In this document: in pieces, positions 8,331 through 20,830 of the stretch
How positions within the stretch are numbered: position 1 is the first letter of the stretch
How the letters are laid out: each line of letters begins with the position of its first letter
Source of the DNA: Littorina saxatilis
Lineage: Eukaryota; Mollusca; Gastropoda; Littorinimorpha; Littorinidae
NCBI RefSeq assembly: GCF_037325665.1
Contig: NC_090253.1
Coordinates: 38,015,222 to 38,079,221, forward strand
Length of the DNA: 64,000 bases
Reading direction: 5' to 3'
Translations under genes and position numbers: made by a program
Notes under the pieces: model-generated
The model's input: only the letters and a program-made list of their open reading frames with translations
The model's database searches: none
Told to the model about the DNA's origin: nothing

Positions 8331-11300
8331 GTACATTTCCATGACATTCAGTGGGCTTTTGTTCTTGTATCCAGGGAAAATTAGTAACGCATCGCAGGGT
8401 TGCTGAAAAAACATAAGTTCATCTTGAGCACTGGACTATTGACAAAGTTCACTAGTCCACTAGAATTATTACTGATTTTTAAGGGAGAATTTTGTGGGGA
8501 ACTTAGGTAATATGTAGTACATCATGTACAGAAAAATGCAAGATATGAAGAAAGAAAAAAAATCAGTTAAAGAAAGTCTTTGAGAATCATCTGCCAGAAA
8601 AGCATGTACAAAAATTCAGGCCACTTCCAAGACTTTTTGTTCACCATTAGCCAGCAGATTGGATCTTTCAGCACCCCTGTATGAGATGTCTAATTATTTT
8701 TTTATTTTTCTATTAATACTGTACTCATATGTGACCCTCCACCACGAAATGAGTCGCATGTCACCTTGCGCGGTTCTGCGGTAGGCTTAATATAAGTCCG
8801 GGTAGTGTCTGGTAACAGTGTGACGGTCACCTTAGTCACAGGCTTATAACTCAAAAATGTTTTGCTCTTTTCTAAAACGGTTTTCAACACTGCATAGAGC
8901 ATACACAGCTCTTTAGGAAAATGTACAAATATGAAAATCATGCAAAAGTGACATGCGACTCACTCCGTGGTGGAGGGTCACATATCATATGTAAATTTCA
9001 ACACAAAATGTCACCTGGACTTATTGCATGCATGCACGTTTTTGATAAACATTTCAACACTTTATATTTGCCCAGATGGGGTTTAAATTGTGTTCATTGG
9101 TTCTTGGATTTCTTTTGTTGATATCCATGCACAAGAATGATTCTGTTTTGTTGCATTTTTGCGGGGCGGGGATGTAGCTCAGTCGGTAGCGCGCTGGATT
9201 TGTATCCAGTTGGCCGCTGTCAGCGTGAGTTCGTCCCCACGTTCGGCGAGAGATTTATTTCTCAGAGTCAACTTTGTGTGCAGACTCTCCTCGGTGTCCG
9301 AACACCCCCCGTGTGTACACGCAAGCACAAGACCAAGTGCGCACGAAAAAGATCCTGTAATCCATGTCAGAGTTCGGTGGGTTATAGAAACACGAAAATA
9401 CCCAGCATGCTTCCTCCGAAAACGGCGTATGGCTGCCTAAATGGCGGGGTAAAAAACGGTCATACACGTAAAATTCCACTCGTGCAAAAAACACGAGTGT
9501 ACGTGGGAGTTTCAGCCCACGAACGCAGAAGAAGAAGAAGTTGCATTTTTGCATACATTTCATTGTCAATCCCAATGCATATGCACATATACAATGGCAT
9601 TTCATCAGACTTGGATTTTTTGTTGTTGTTGCCAGCGCATGCAACTGCATGCCTTTAGAGAATGTTGTTTCATTCTCTTTCACTTGATATGTGAGAGCAG
9701 ACTTGGGTTTGTGTGGCTTTTTTCAACAGTCAGTATTTTTATGGTGTATGTAGTTTAAATCATAAAAATTGGATAGGAACTTTGCCTGCCTTAAAAAGCA
9801 TTAAGACCAACATTTGGTTCAAAGATGTCTGTGGTTCTTTGGTGGTTTGTGCACTATTTGTGAATATTTGCAATGTATTTGCATGACGATTGTAAAAATG
9901 GCACACTGAGCAAATTGAGGTTATCATGTTGCTTTTGGAGACCTCAAGCCATGACTCTGAAGCAAGATGCAGGAACCTCCCCTTCTTGTCACTGAAATAT
10001 ACAGTACGCTAATGACACAAATAATGTCATTTCAGGAGAAATATTCTGGGGTTTGACAATGACACAGAGTTGTCCAGCTGCCGATTTGATCCAAACGATG
10101 CTCGCTACAAACTGTGTCCCATTTTTGGGCTGAGCCAAATTGTGCAGCTTGCAGGAACAAACTACAGTGATATTGCAAAGGGGGTAATTATCATTAATTG
10201 CTCATGTCCATATTTTTATGACACAGTCAAATAAAATTCATCCAGATTATTTGAATGACATCCTAGTAATCCTTTTCTAAAATGTGTGCTTTAAAATGTT
10301 TGACAAACAAGTTAGATGCCGTAAAGAAAAAGAAATATTTTCATTTTAATGTATTTGTTACTGTTGAAAAAAGCCATACAAACTCTCTTACTGTGGTGTA
10401 CAGTAAATAAACTGTGCATGTAATAAGTACATGTAGACGTTTATCACATTTTTATAGAATCTTATTTTGATATCTCTACAGCTACAGTGGAACCCCCTTT
10501 TAAAGACCTAAAAAATTGTGAGAAAATCAGGTCTTAAAATGGAGGGAGTCTTAAAATGGAGGGAGTCTTAAAATGGAGGGAGTCTTAAAATGGAGGGAGT
10601 CTTAAAATGGAGGGAGTCTTAAAATGGAGGGAGTCTTAAAATGGAGGTAAATTTACAGAGAGAGACTTGAAGAGAAAATCTGAAAAAGTATGGTCTTAAA
10701 AGAGAGGAAGTGTTAAATGACACAGTCTGGAACTCCCTGCCGCTTGAGCTTCGCCAGAGCCCCTCTCTTGACGCGTTCAAGAGTACAGGCAAATCCAGCT
10801 AACTCACAAACGGTTAAGTCAAAAATTCGCTTAGCACACAAAGAAATTCTGGTCCAGAATTATCCCTCTTTATCTATGTGTACAAAGTACCCTGAGCTCG
10901 AAATGGGATTTCTCTTACGTAAGTCGAAAGACGGATAGCACACAACAGAAAGTCAGTCCCAAAGACAAAGTTTACTCTATATTTACTACAGCAACTCGAA
11001 ACACGAAACTTGGCGTCTCACACCAGCGCATTGTGTAACCTTATTCCCTTCTTCTCTACACGGACGCCACACCGACTGGTCAGTCGGCACGCAATAAAGT
11101 ATGAACTGAAGTTAGGAGGGGGCGAGGAGTAAGGAGGGGGCGAGGAGTAAGGAGAATTATCCAACTCCAAGAAAACATTCTGAAAAAGGTGGGGAAGTGG
11201 TGACAAGGCAGTGAACGCACTCACCATGCACTGACATCATACGAAAGCAGCCACACAAACACAGCACAGAGGCAGAGGCAGGTGTGCAGATGCTTTGTGA

Positions 11301-11590
11301 GAATAAGCGTTGAAAACCAGTTTGAATTAAAAAAAAACAGCAGACAGAGCCGCATGTCATAATCATTCTTCTTGTCTGGCTTTATTGACTGCATGCCGAT
11401 CTTGTGGCAGTGACTTTTCACTCTTCAGTCGGACTGTACACAAACCGCTCTCACTCTCCCTCACTGACTACCCTAAGCCTTACAACTGATCCTTGGAAAT
11501 TGTTTGGAAGAGTACACCTCTCTATTTCTCTCCAATGCTCTTCCTGCTGACTTCAGTGACACCGGACACCCCACTGAGTTTAGCCAGCTA

Positions 11591-11622
<32 letters not shown>

Positions 11623-14600
11623 CCCCCAGCCATGTACTGTTTGGTGCTGTGGCCAGAGAGGTGTCACCGGCTAATTGAGGCCAGCTGCACTCAGAGCAAA
11701 ACTAGTTGACTGTGTCTAACTTTTGACAAAGCAACACAACTGAAGGGTTCACAGATTAGGTAACCGACTCACTGGTCAAGGCTGCAGGGAAACAAGAGTA
11801 TCTTGTCAATGAAAGAGGTTACACACAGATACGCGATGCTGAGAACGGTGGCCGATTTTTCACTCTCTTTCTCGGAGGGCCTTCATCATTGCAGGGACTG
11901 CTGTAAAGAAATGCTTGCTCAGAAACTAACTCTTTTTGCATTGAAACATGCACCAGAACTGGTGGACACCATCGACAATGTCAAACATGAAATCGAAGCA
12001 GTTTGCTTGAGGAAACGGTCGTCAGCAACTCAAATTTCTCTGTTTTCTTTTTTTAAGAAAATCTGAGGTGACTTTCTTTGTGGCCCCGCCCCCTCCCTCT
12101 GTAAGGACCCCCCTCCATAAGGACCGATTTTTGTCAACATTTTCAAGGTCGCTAGAGAGGGGTTCCACTGTACTATGACCAAGTCGAAATTTCGGATAGG
12201 ACACAATAACAATTCGGTCCCTTCAATTTCGTCTTATCCGGATTTGCCTGTATGTTGAAGACTCAGTTCTTCCCGTAGCTGGCTGCGACTTTCATGTTCG
12301 ACGTGATGTGTTGTGCCCCAAAAGACATTCTTGTGCTGTGCTCTGTGAGAGGTGTTTTCTTTGTGCTTAATATTATTTTGTTTGGACCTAGCTATTGATG
12401 TGTACATTGTTGTTAAACAGTTGTTTGTTGTATGTTTATCAGGGTTTGCTAGAGTGTGATAGGGTTCGTGTCCGTCTGTAGATGTTAGTTTCTTTGTTAG
12501 TCCTGTGTTGACAACTCTTCGACAAGCGCTTAGAACTGTACCCACGGAATACGCGCTATATAAGCTTCCTATTGATTGACGATTGATTGAAATTGGAGGT
12601 GGGGGGGTCTTAAAAGGGGGGTTACACTGTATACGCTGTGTTGCAAACTAAAATGGAACCCCCTTTTAGACTTTTTTCTTTCAGTTTTTTTGTCCATAAC
12701 CTTTGTAAATTTTACCCCCATGTTAAGAATCTGTCTTTTTGAAGACCTGATTTTCTCAGATTTTTGGAGGTCATAAAAGGGGGGGGGGGGGGGTTCTACT
12801 GTATACCATGAGAGCTCTTGGCTCATATCAGTGGCATGGATTAATGACCATTTTATATTGTGTTTTGAAATCAACATTCCAAGAGTAACCTCTGCTTGTT
12901 TTTGAGTCTTGAAACAGTTACACTTAATAAACATTGGCTACTCAGCATAACAAACCTATTTTGCATCCTTATTTGCTAGACTTTGAATCTTTGGAAGAGT
13001 CACTGATCACCCGTTTTTCCACATGATTTCTCATCTAAATCCGCTCATCTTCAACAGGGTGGCGTCATCCAGGTGATCATAAACTGGGACTGCAATCTGG
13101 ACTTAGATGTATCTGAGTGTCTTCCCGAATACAGCTTCCGCCGACTGGATCGAGGCGACTTCAGTATCTCGCGCGGTTTCAATTTCAGGTGGGTTGACAA
13201 ATGGACAGATCTGTACAGTTTGTCAAGGCTGACCTGGACAAAGTGGCAAGCACAGAGAGGCTTTTTCTAATTGAAAAACTCTTCAGGCCAACAGTTTAGT
13301 TCTGAGGATGAAACTGAAAGTCTCTTGTTGATTTCAATGCTTGTTATTCTCTCAGATTCCCAGAGATTGGTTCCTCATAACTCTCAATTACTCAACAGCA
13401 CATGTCATTTGCATTTAGAGTACTTACTTCCCTTTGTTTTTTGTATCAACAGTTCTTTTCTCAGATGTCAAGTAAACATTTTAGGTGCAAACATTTGTAT
13501 TATAAGTGAGGACTGCAGGATAAATCTGCCTACCAGATAATTTCGACGATAAGGCCTTCTGTCGAGAGATATTTAAGAAAGAGTAAGCGTGTTGTTTGGC
13601 CGTTTGGACCAGCTATCTTCAATCCAGGTTGAACCGACCTATTGTCGTCTTTAGTCTTGGAACAGCACAGCAGCTGTTTTGTCAAATTCAGCAGTAGTTG
13701 CCTGAAGCTTGTCTTCAATCAAGAAAGGTAAAGTCATCAATCAAAAGATATACAGAAACATTGTACTTCTGCTGACAGATATGCGGACCACTACAAGCTG
13801 GAGAATGGGACAGGACAGCGGACGTTGTACAAGGCCTGGGGAATTCGTTTCCTGGTCAGCGTACAGGGCCAGGCGGGGAAGTTCTTCATCATCCCTCTGC
13901 TGCTCAACTTTGGCAGTGGTATCGCCTTGCTGTCCATTGTAAGTGTCAAATGATTCTGGGTGAGATGGGGACGGGCATAGGGGTAGGGTGGTGTGGGGGT
14001 TGGTGGAGGGGCAAGATGATGGGGTTGGGGAGGGGAGGGGGGGGGGGGGGGAGGGAGAGGAATGTGTTTGTGTTTGTCCGTGTGTGTAAAAAATATTGTG
14101 CAAAGTTGTATTCCAAGAATGAGAGATACAATTTTCCAGACAAAAAGAAAAAAAAATGCATTTGACTTAGGCAATATATTTGTTTCTCCCTTCTTTGTAT
14201 GTGTGCAGATGAATTCCTGTAATTTGACAAGAAGCTGTCCGTGTTTAATCAAACCACTGTGTGGTTGTTGAATAGGTAGTGAACTGTGACAACCCCCCCC
14301 CCCTAATTACACACACACACTCACACACACACCTTTAACCTCAGGTTTCACAGAATTAAGTTTTTGCAAAAAGTGTCGTCACAAAAAAACTGTTTTTATA
14401 TTTAGTCAAGTTTTGACTAAATATTTTAACATCGAGGGGGAATCGAAACGAGGGTCGTGGTGTATGTGCGTGTGTGTGTGTGTGCGTGTGTGTGTGTGTG
14501 TGTGTAGAGCGATTCAGACTAAACTACTGGACCGATCTTTATGAAATTTGACATGAGAGTTCCTGGGTATGAAATCCCCATACGTTTTTTTCATTTTTTT

Positions 14601-17600
14601 GATAAATGTCTTTGATGACGTCATATCCGGCTTTTCGTGAAAGTTGAGGCGGCACTGTCATGCCCTCATTTTTCAACCAAATTGGTTGAAATTTTGGTCA
14701 AGTAATCTTCGACGAAGCCCGGACTTCGGTATTGCATTTCAGCTTGGTGGCTTAAAAATTAATTAATGACTTTGGTCATTAAAAATCTGAAAATTGTAAA
14801 AAAAAATAAAAATTTATAAAACGATCCAAATTTACGTTTATCTTATTCTCCATCATTTGCTGATTCCAAAAACATATAAATATGTTATATTCCGATTAAA
14901 AACAAGCTCTGAAAATTAAATATATAAAAATTATTATCAAAATTAAATTGTCCAAATCAATTTAAAAACACTTTCATCTTTTTCCTTGTCGGTTCCTGAT
15001 TCCAAAAACATATAGATATGATATGTTTGGATTAAAAACACGCTCAGAAAGTTAAAGGCCAACATCCACAGGAATTTTTCTTTTGGAGCGACCTAAACTT
15101 GAACCCGAGGCAGTTCGCCAAAAAGAACCGCCGATCACGAGAAAAGCATGCGTATCGCATGCGAGACGATTTGCAAGCAAGCCAGCGCAGCAGCGGGTGG
15201 GGATTTGGTCTCGGCAAAGAAACTACAATGCAGTGTTTTGTCTCGGTGAGACTGAAAGAGAGACAGAGAGCACGAGAGAGAGCGACAGGGACACAGTGAT
15301 TCAAACGCACACCTCTAGTAAAGTTGTCGTAGCACGTCCGCCTATGGCCAAAGTGATCCGGGTTCGATTCCTGGCATGTGTGGTCTATGTTTTTTTTTTT
15401 GGTTTTTTTTAAATTCTTGTTTACTATTGTTTATTATGAACGTTTTAATGTTTTATTTTACTCTAATAATTTTTTTAATTGTGTAAAATAAATACTTTTT
15501 TTTTTAAATTTTTTTTTTTAATCCACGTGCACAAGACAAAAACTTTCATACTGGGGGAGCGAGCCAGTCTGAAGAGTACTCGGGTCCAGCGCCAGCGTTT
15601 TTTATAATTTCGCTTCACGCGACTTGTTATTTATGTATCCAAAACATCATAGAACGTGGTACAATGCATGAAAACAACGCCGACAGTAAACAAGATGTTA
15701 TCTGGGCAGTACATTGGGTTGAACTAAAAGAATTCTGCTGAGAATGTACAAAAGAAAAAACAAGTCGCGTAAGGCGAAAATACAACATTTAGTCAAGTAG
15801 CTGTCGAACTCACAGAATGAAACGGAACGCAATGCAATTTTTCAGCAAGACCGTATACACGCCGGAACCTCGGCTGTACCCGCGGATAACCGCAGGCTCT
15901 GCAGGCTGTTCACCGCAGACAGAAATTGTCAACACGAGTGGTGAGTGTCTGCACAAAATCGTCTCTGCTTTCTCTAAAATGACATATCATTACAAAACTA
16001 TTGTTTGTACTTCAACCTAAGGTATTATAGCACCCTATCATCGATTTATTTTTTTTCCTTTCGTTCGTATGTGAAGGCTGAGCTTCGAGTATTTGTGGAT
16101 TTCCTGTAAAAAGTGCCAAAATTCTGACTTCTGCAACTTGGATTTCCGTAATAAATGTGTAAAGTCAGAATTTTGGCACTTTTTACAGGAAATGCACAAA
16201 TACTCGAAGCTCAGCCTTCACATACGAACGAAAGGAAAAAATTAAATCGATGGTAGGGTGCTATAATACCTTAGGTTGAAGTACAAACAATAGTTTTGTA
16301 ATGATATGTCATTTTAGAGAAAGCAGAGACGATTTTTTGCAGACACTCACCACTCGTGTTGACAATTTCTGTCTGCGGTGAACAGTCTGCAGAGCCTGCG
16401 GTTATCCGCGGGTACAGCCGAGGTTCCGGCGTGAGGTATACTCGTAGCATCGTCAGTCCACCGCTCATGGCAAAGGCAGTGAAATTGACAAGAAGAGCGG
16501 GGTAGTACTTGAGCTGAGAAGGATAGCACGCTTTTCTGTACCTCTCTTCGTTTTAACTTTCTGAGCGTGTTTTTAATCGAAACATATCATATCTATATGT
16601 TTTTGGAAATCGGAACCGACAAGGAATAAGATGAAAGTGTTTTTAAATTGATTTCGACAATTTAATTTTGATAATAATTTTTATATTTTTAATTTTCAGA
16701 GCTTGTTTTTAATCCAAACATAACATATTTATATGTTTTTGGAATCAGAAAATGATGGAGAATAAGATGAACGTAAATTTGAATCGTTTTATAAAAAAAA
16801 AATTTTTTTACTTGACCAAAATTTCAACCAATTTGATTGAAAAATGAGAGCGTGACAGTGCCGCCTGAACTTTCACGAAAAGCCGGATATATGGTGTGTA
16901 GAGCGATTGAGACCAAACTACTGGACCGATCTTTATTAAATTTTCCATGAGAGTTCCTGGGATTGATATCCCCGAATGTTTTTTTCTTTTTTTGGAGAAA
17001 TGTCTTTGATGACGTCATATCCGGCTTTTCGTGAAAGTTGAGGCGGCACTGTCACGCTCTCATTTTTCAACCAAATTGGTTGAAATTTTGGTCAAGTAAT
17101 CTTCGACGAAGCCCGGACTTCGGTATTGCATTTCAGCTTGGTGGCTTAAAAATTAATTAATGACTTTGGTCATTAAAAATCTGAAAATTGTAAAAAAAAA
17201 AAAAATGTATAAAACGATTCAAATTTACGTTCATCTTATTCTCCATCATTTTCTGATTCCAAAAACATATAAATATGTTATATTTGGATTAAAAACAAGC
17301 TCTGAAAATTAAAAATGTAAAAATTCTTATCAAAATTAAATTGTCGAAATCAATTTAAAAACACTTTCATCTTATTCCTTGTCGGTTCCTGATTCGTGAA
17401 AGCGAAATTACAACATTTAGTCAATCTGTCGAACCCACAGAATAAAACTGCACGCACTGCAGTGTTTTCAGTCACGAGTATAAAACAGCTTCGTCAATCC
17501 ACGCGGCAAGGAAGTCGCTCAATTTTTGCGTGCAACACGATGTAAACAGACATGCAAGAATAGCGACGGGTTCAAGTTTAGGTCGCTCCAGGAGAAAAAT

Positions 17601-20600
17601 TCCCGCGGATGTTGGCCTTTAAAACAAAGAGAGGTACAGAAAAGCGTGCTATCCTTCTTAGCGCAACTACTACCCCGCTCTTCTTGTCAATTTCACTGCC
17701 TATGCCGTGAGCGGTGGACTACGAGTATACGGTCTTGCTGCGTTGCATTGCGTTCAGTTTCATTCTGTGAGTTCGACAGCTACTTGACTAAATATTGTAT
17801 TTTCGCCTTACGCGACTTGTTCTTCATTATCATGTGTGTAAATATTTTGCGTGCAGGCCACTGTCATCTGCGACATCGTTGTTCTGTATCTGCTGAAAGC
17901 TCGCTCTTACTACAAGGACAAGAAGTACCTGGACGTGAAAGGAGAAGATGCTTATGAGGTAAAGATGCTTTTTTTTTCATTTCTGCTTTATGTTTTCAAT
18001 CAATCAATCAATCAATATGAGGCTTATATCAAGCGTATTCTGTGGGTACAGTTCTAAGCACAGGGATTTATTTTTTTATTTTTTTTTATTTTATATGCAA
18101 TTTATATCGCGCACATATTCAAGGCGCAGGGATTTATTTATGCCGTGTTTTTTTACACAATACATCACGCATTCACATCGGCCAGCAGATCGCAGCCATT
18201 TCGGCGCATATCCTACTTTTCACGGCCTATTATTCCAAGTCACACGGGTATTTTGGTGGACATTTTTATCTATGCCTATACAATTTTGCCAGGAAAGGCA
18301 CTTTTGTCAATCGTGGGATCTTTAACGTGCACACCCCAATGTAGTGTACACGAAGGGACCTCGGTTTTTCGTCTCATCCGAAAGACTAGCACTTGAACCC
18401 ACCACCTAGGTTAGGAAAGGGGGGAGAGAATTGCTAACGCCCTGACCCAGGGTCGAACTCGCAACCTCTCGCTTCCGAGCGCAAGTGCGTTACCACTCGG
18501 CCACCCAGTGTAAAAGATCAGGAAGTGTGTTGTCTCTGCTTACAGATTCAGGTGGTGTTTTGGGGGTACAGACCCCAGGATTTAAGACTTTTCCTCTTTT
18601 GAGAACTGTGTGTCTGATATTTTCTGTCCATAGCACTTTGTGAATTTACTTCCATATGAAACCTGATTTTTCTATGTTTTTCTGAAGTCTTTTTTGTTTG
18701 ATAGGACCTGAGGGCAAGCACAGACTGTAAAGCCTGTTTTGGTTTTCTGATTGTTCCTGAACTTTTTTTCTTTTTCCTTTTTCTGTTATAGTATAATTAA
18801 CACTTTTGACACACACGCACAGGTGCATGCATGCCCACAGGCACACACACGCACACACACATGCACGCACACACACAAAAGCATGCACACACACAAACAC
18901 TCATGTGTGCATTTAGAGTGCATGTAGGCAGTTGCTGGAAAGAAAAAGAGGTCTGAACTGAGAAATAGTAATAACAATAATCATTATCTATGGTTTCAGT
19001 AGATTCGAGAAACATATTTAAGCAAAGTTTTCAAACCCCACCTTGCACTTATTACACACAAACACACTTTCCACTGCCTGATACATTCCCATATAAAAAT
19101 ACATACATACCACGGAACACTACTTCTCAGCAAAGACTTTTCACCCCATCAGTTACTTCTTCCTGCATGCACATCGCTACACATTATCTGCTGCAGACCC
19201 AAGATAACGACTCTGTCCAGCTAAAATAGTTTTTGGGTGAGTAAATGTACGGCTGTGTTTCCTTTTGCGTCAATCTGACACAAATTGGGTGGGCATTTAC
19301 AAGGTCTATGAAGAGAAAAAATAACTTTATAATATTTTTTTTCTCTCCACATGTCAAAGTCTGACACTAGTTTGTCAGTATATTTTTCCACTTGTTCAAG
19401 TCTGACAAAATTTTGTATTGAAAGTCAACACGAATATTACATTTACAGTGACATGAAGTGATTTGTTGGGATCAGGTAGTACATTTTTTCACCAACAGAT
19501 GGTATTTGTATTTGCATGTTCTGAAAAATGGCATATTAACTATGTAACTTTTGCACAATCACCGACAAAACGTCATGCATACGTGATATGGAAACACGCA
19601 TTCACATGAATAGTCAGAAATCATGACATAGTCAGACCCATCTCAGATTTGTGTAGAAGGAAACAAAGCATGGAACAAAATTTGAGTGCAGAACATAACC
19701 TGTGAAAAATGCTTGCACAATTCCGCTACTTCTTTTGGTGTGCATTATAATGGGCAGGCTACCCCTAAGCAGACAAGTTTCTGAAATGCTTTTTTCCTGC
19801 TTCATTTTTTCCATAACGTGTTGTACGTTTTGTAGGTGATCAACTGATGTGCTCAGATCTTGACTGGTACGTTCAGGCATAATGTCCTTGTTGTCTAAGT
19901 GGTGGTGGCAGTTGGTTCTGTCGCCTGCTTATATCCAGTGTGCAAACCTGTCCCCTCCCCTGGTTGCACCCTAGCCCTGTGATATTCTTAACTTTGCGGA
20001 GTAAAGATCCCGTGGAGATCTGCAACCCCATATGCTTTTGCTGCAAACACCGTTGCTGTGGCGAGCATGAAACTTGGTTTTTTTCTTCTCCTGACTGAAG
20101 TGGTGTAATTGTTTACAAGGCACTCGTTTTTTTTTAGAACCAATCCCAGCACCTTTTCCATGCTACACACATAGCACCCTTTCAGCTGTTGAAATATTTA
20201 TTTTTTATAGACGTCAATCTACATGTACATGTGCACGTATTTTGGTTTCATCTGCGCAAGTTTGTGGAAGTTATACTACCATCTGTGAATGTGAAAACAG
20301 CACCCATTCAATGACATTTTAGTGTTACCCATCAATCAACTGTAGGAAGAAGAACAAATAAACAACAACAGCAACCGCCCATAGTAATGATGTGAACAAT
20401 TAATTATGGTCAAAATGAGGTGCTTTGAGTATTTGAAGGAAAACATTCAGCTTTCTTTCTGTCTGCCTATCTTTCTGTCTTTTGTTTTGTTCCCTTTTTT
20501 TCTCCAAGTCTGGTAGGGTAGAGGAAACTAAAACAGTCTGTGCTTTCCCCCATGCCTCCCATATTGTTATCTTAGTGGCGCTCATTTCGACTACTCTTTT

Positions 20601-20789
20601 CATTGATTTATTGTTTTTCATTTGGGGCATGAATAAATGGGATGATGATGTTGGATGAGATCAAGTTTTTAATTTTTTTTATACCATGTGTTATTAAGAG
20701 TTAGCCAAACCATTTCATCTCGTTCTGTTCTCATACCTATTGGGTTCCATCTTGCTGGTACAGTGAGAGAGAGAGGGAGAGAGTGAGTG

Positions 20790-20830
<41 letters not shown>

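Larger units (their letters stand above)
10488..12628. mobile_element. Nested element cluster (MITE holding a LINE end holding a pogo-like element)
   Basis: The outer shell starts with acagtggaacccccttttaa (about 10488) and ends with the related inverted end ggtcttaaaaggggggttacactgta-type sequence (to about 12628). Inside are a 17-bp tandem repeat (10534-10650), a LINE 3' end in two pieces (about 10714-10785 and 12251-12590) and a 1465-bp TA-flanked transposon between them. Related acagtggaaccccc ends recur near 12170, 12650, 48030 and 62180. Confidence 0.65.

Noticed and set aside
9166-9240. Possible functional tRNA gene
   Set aside because: Same reason: it is the head of a SINE with a shared body and target duplications; the anticodon loop is irregular.
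11803-12066. Possible small host gene of 87 codons
   Set aside because: It lies inside the TA-flanked pogo-like element and ends like a Tigger/jerky transposase, so it is a transposase remnant.
8331-13057. A third alternative version of the P2X exon
   Set aside because: No further segment with the CPxF pattern, matching phase and splice sites was found between the two versions and the next exon.
15300-15375. tRNA-like sequence with gggttcgattcc
   Set aside because: Only the B-box half looks right, and it lies inside a dispersed AT-rich repeat; no full cloverleaf is visible.
15817-16468. Similar 65-67-codon frames on both strands
   Set aside because: They are the two arms of one palindrome read in opposite directions, with no codon signal or homology.
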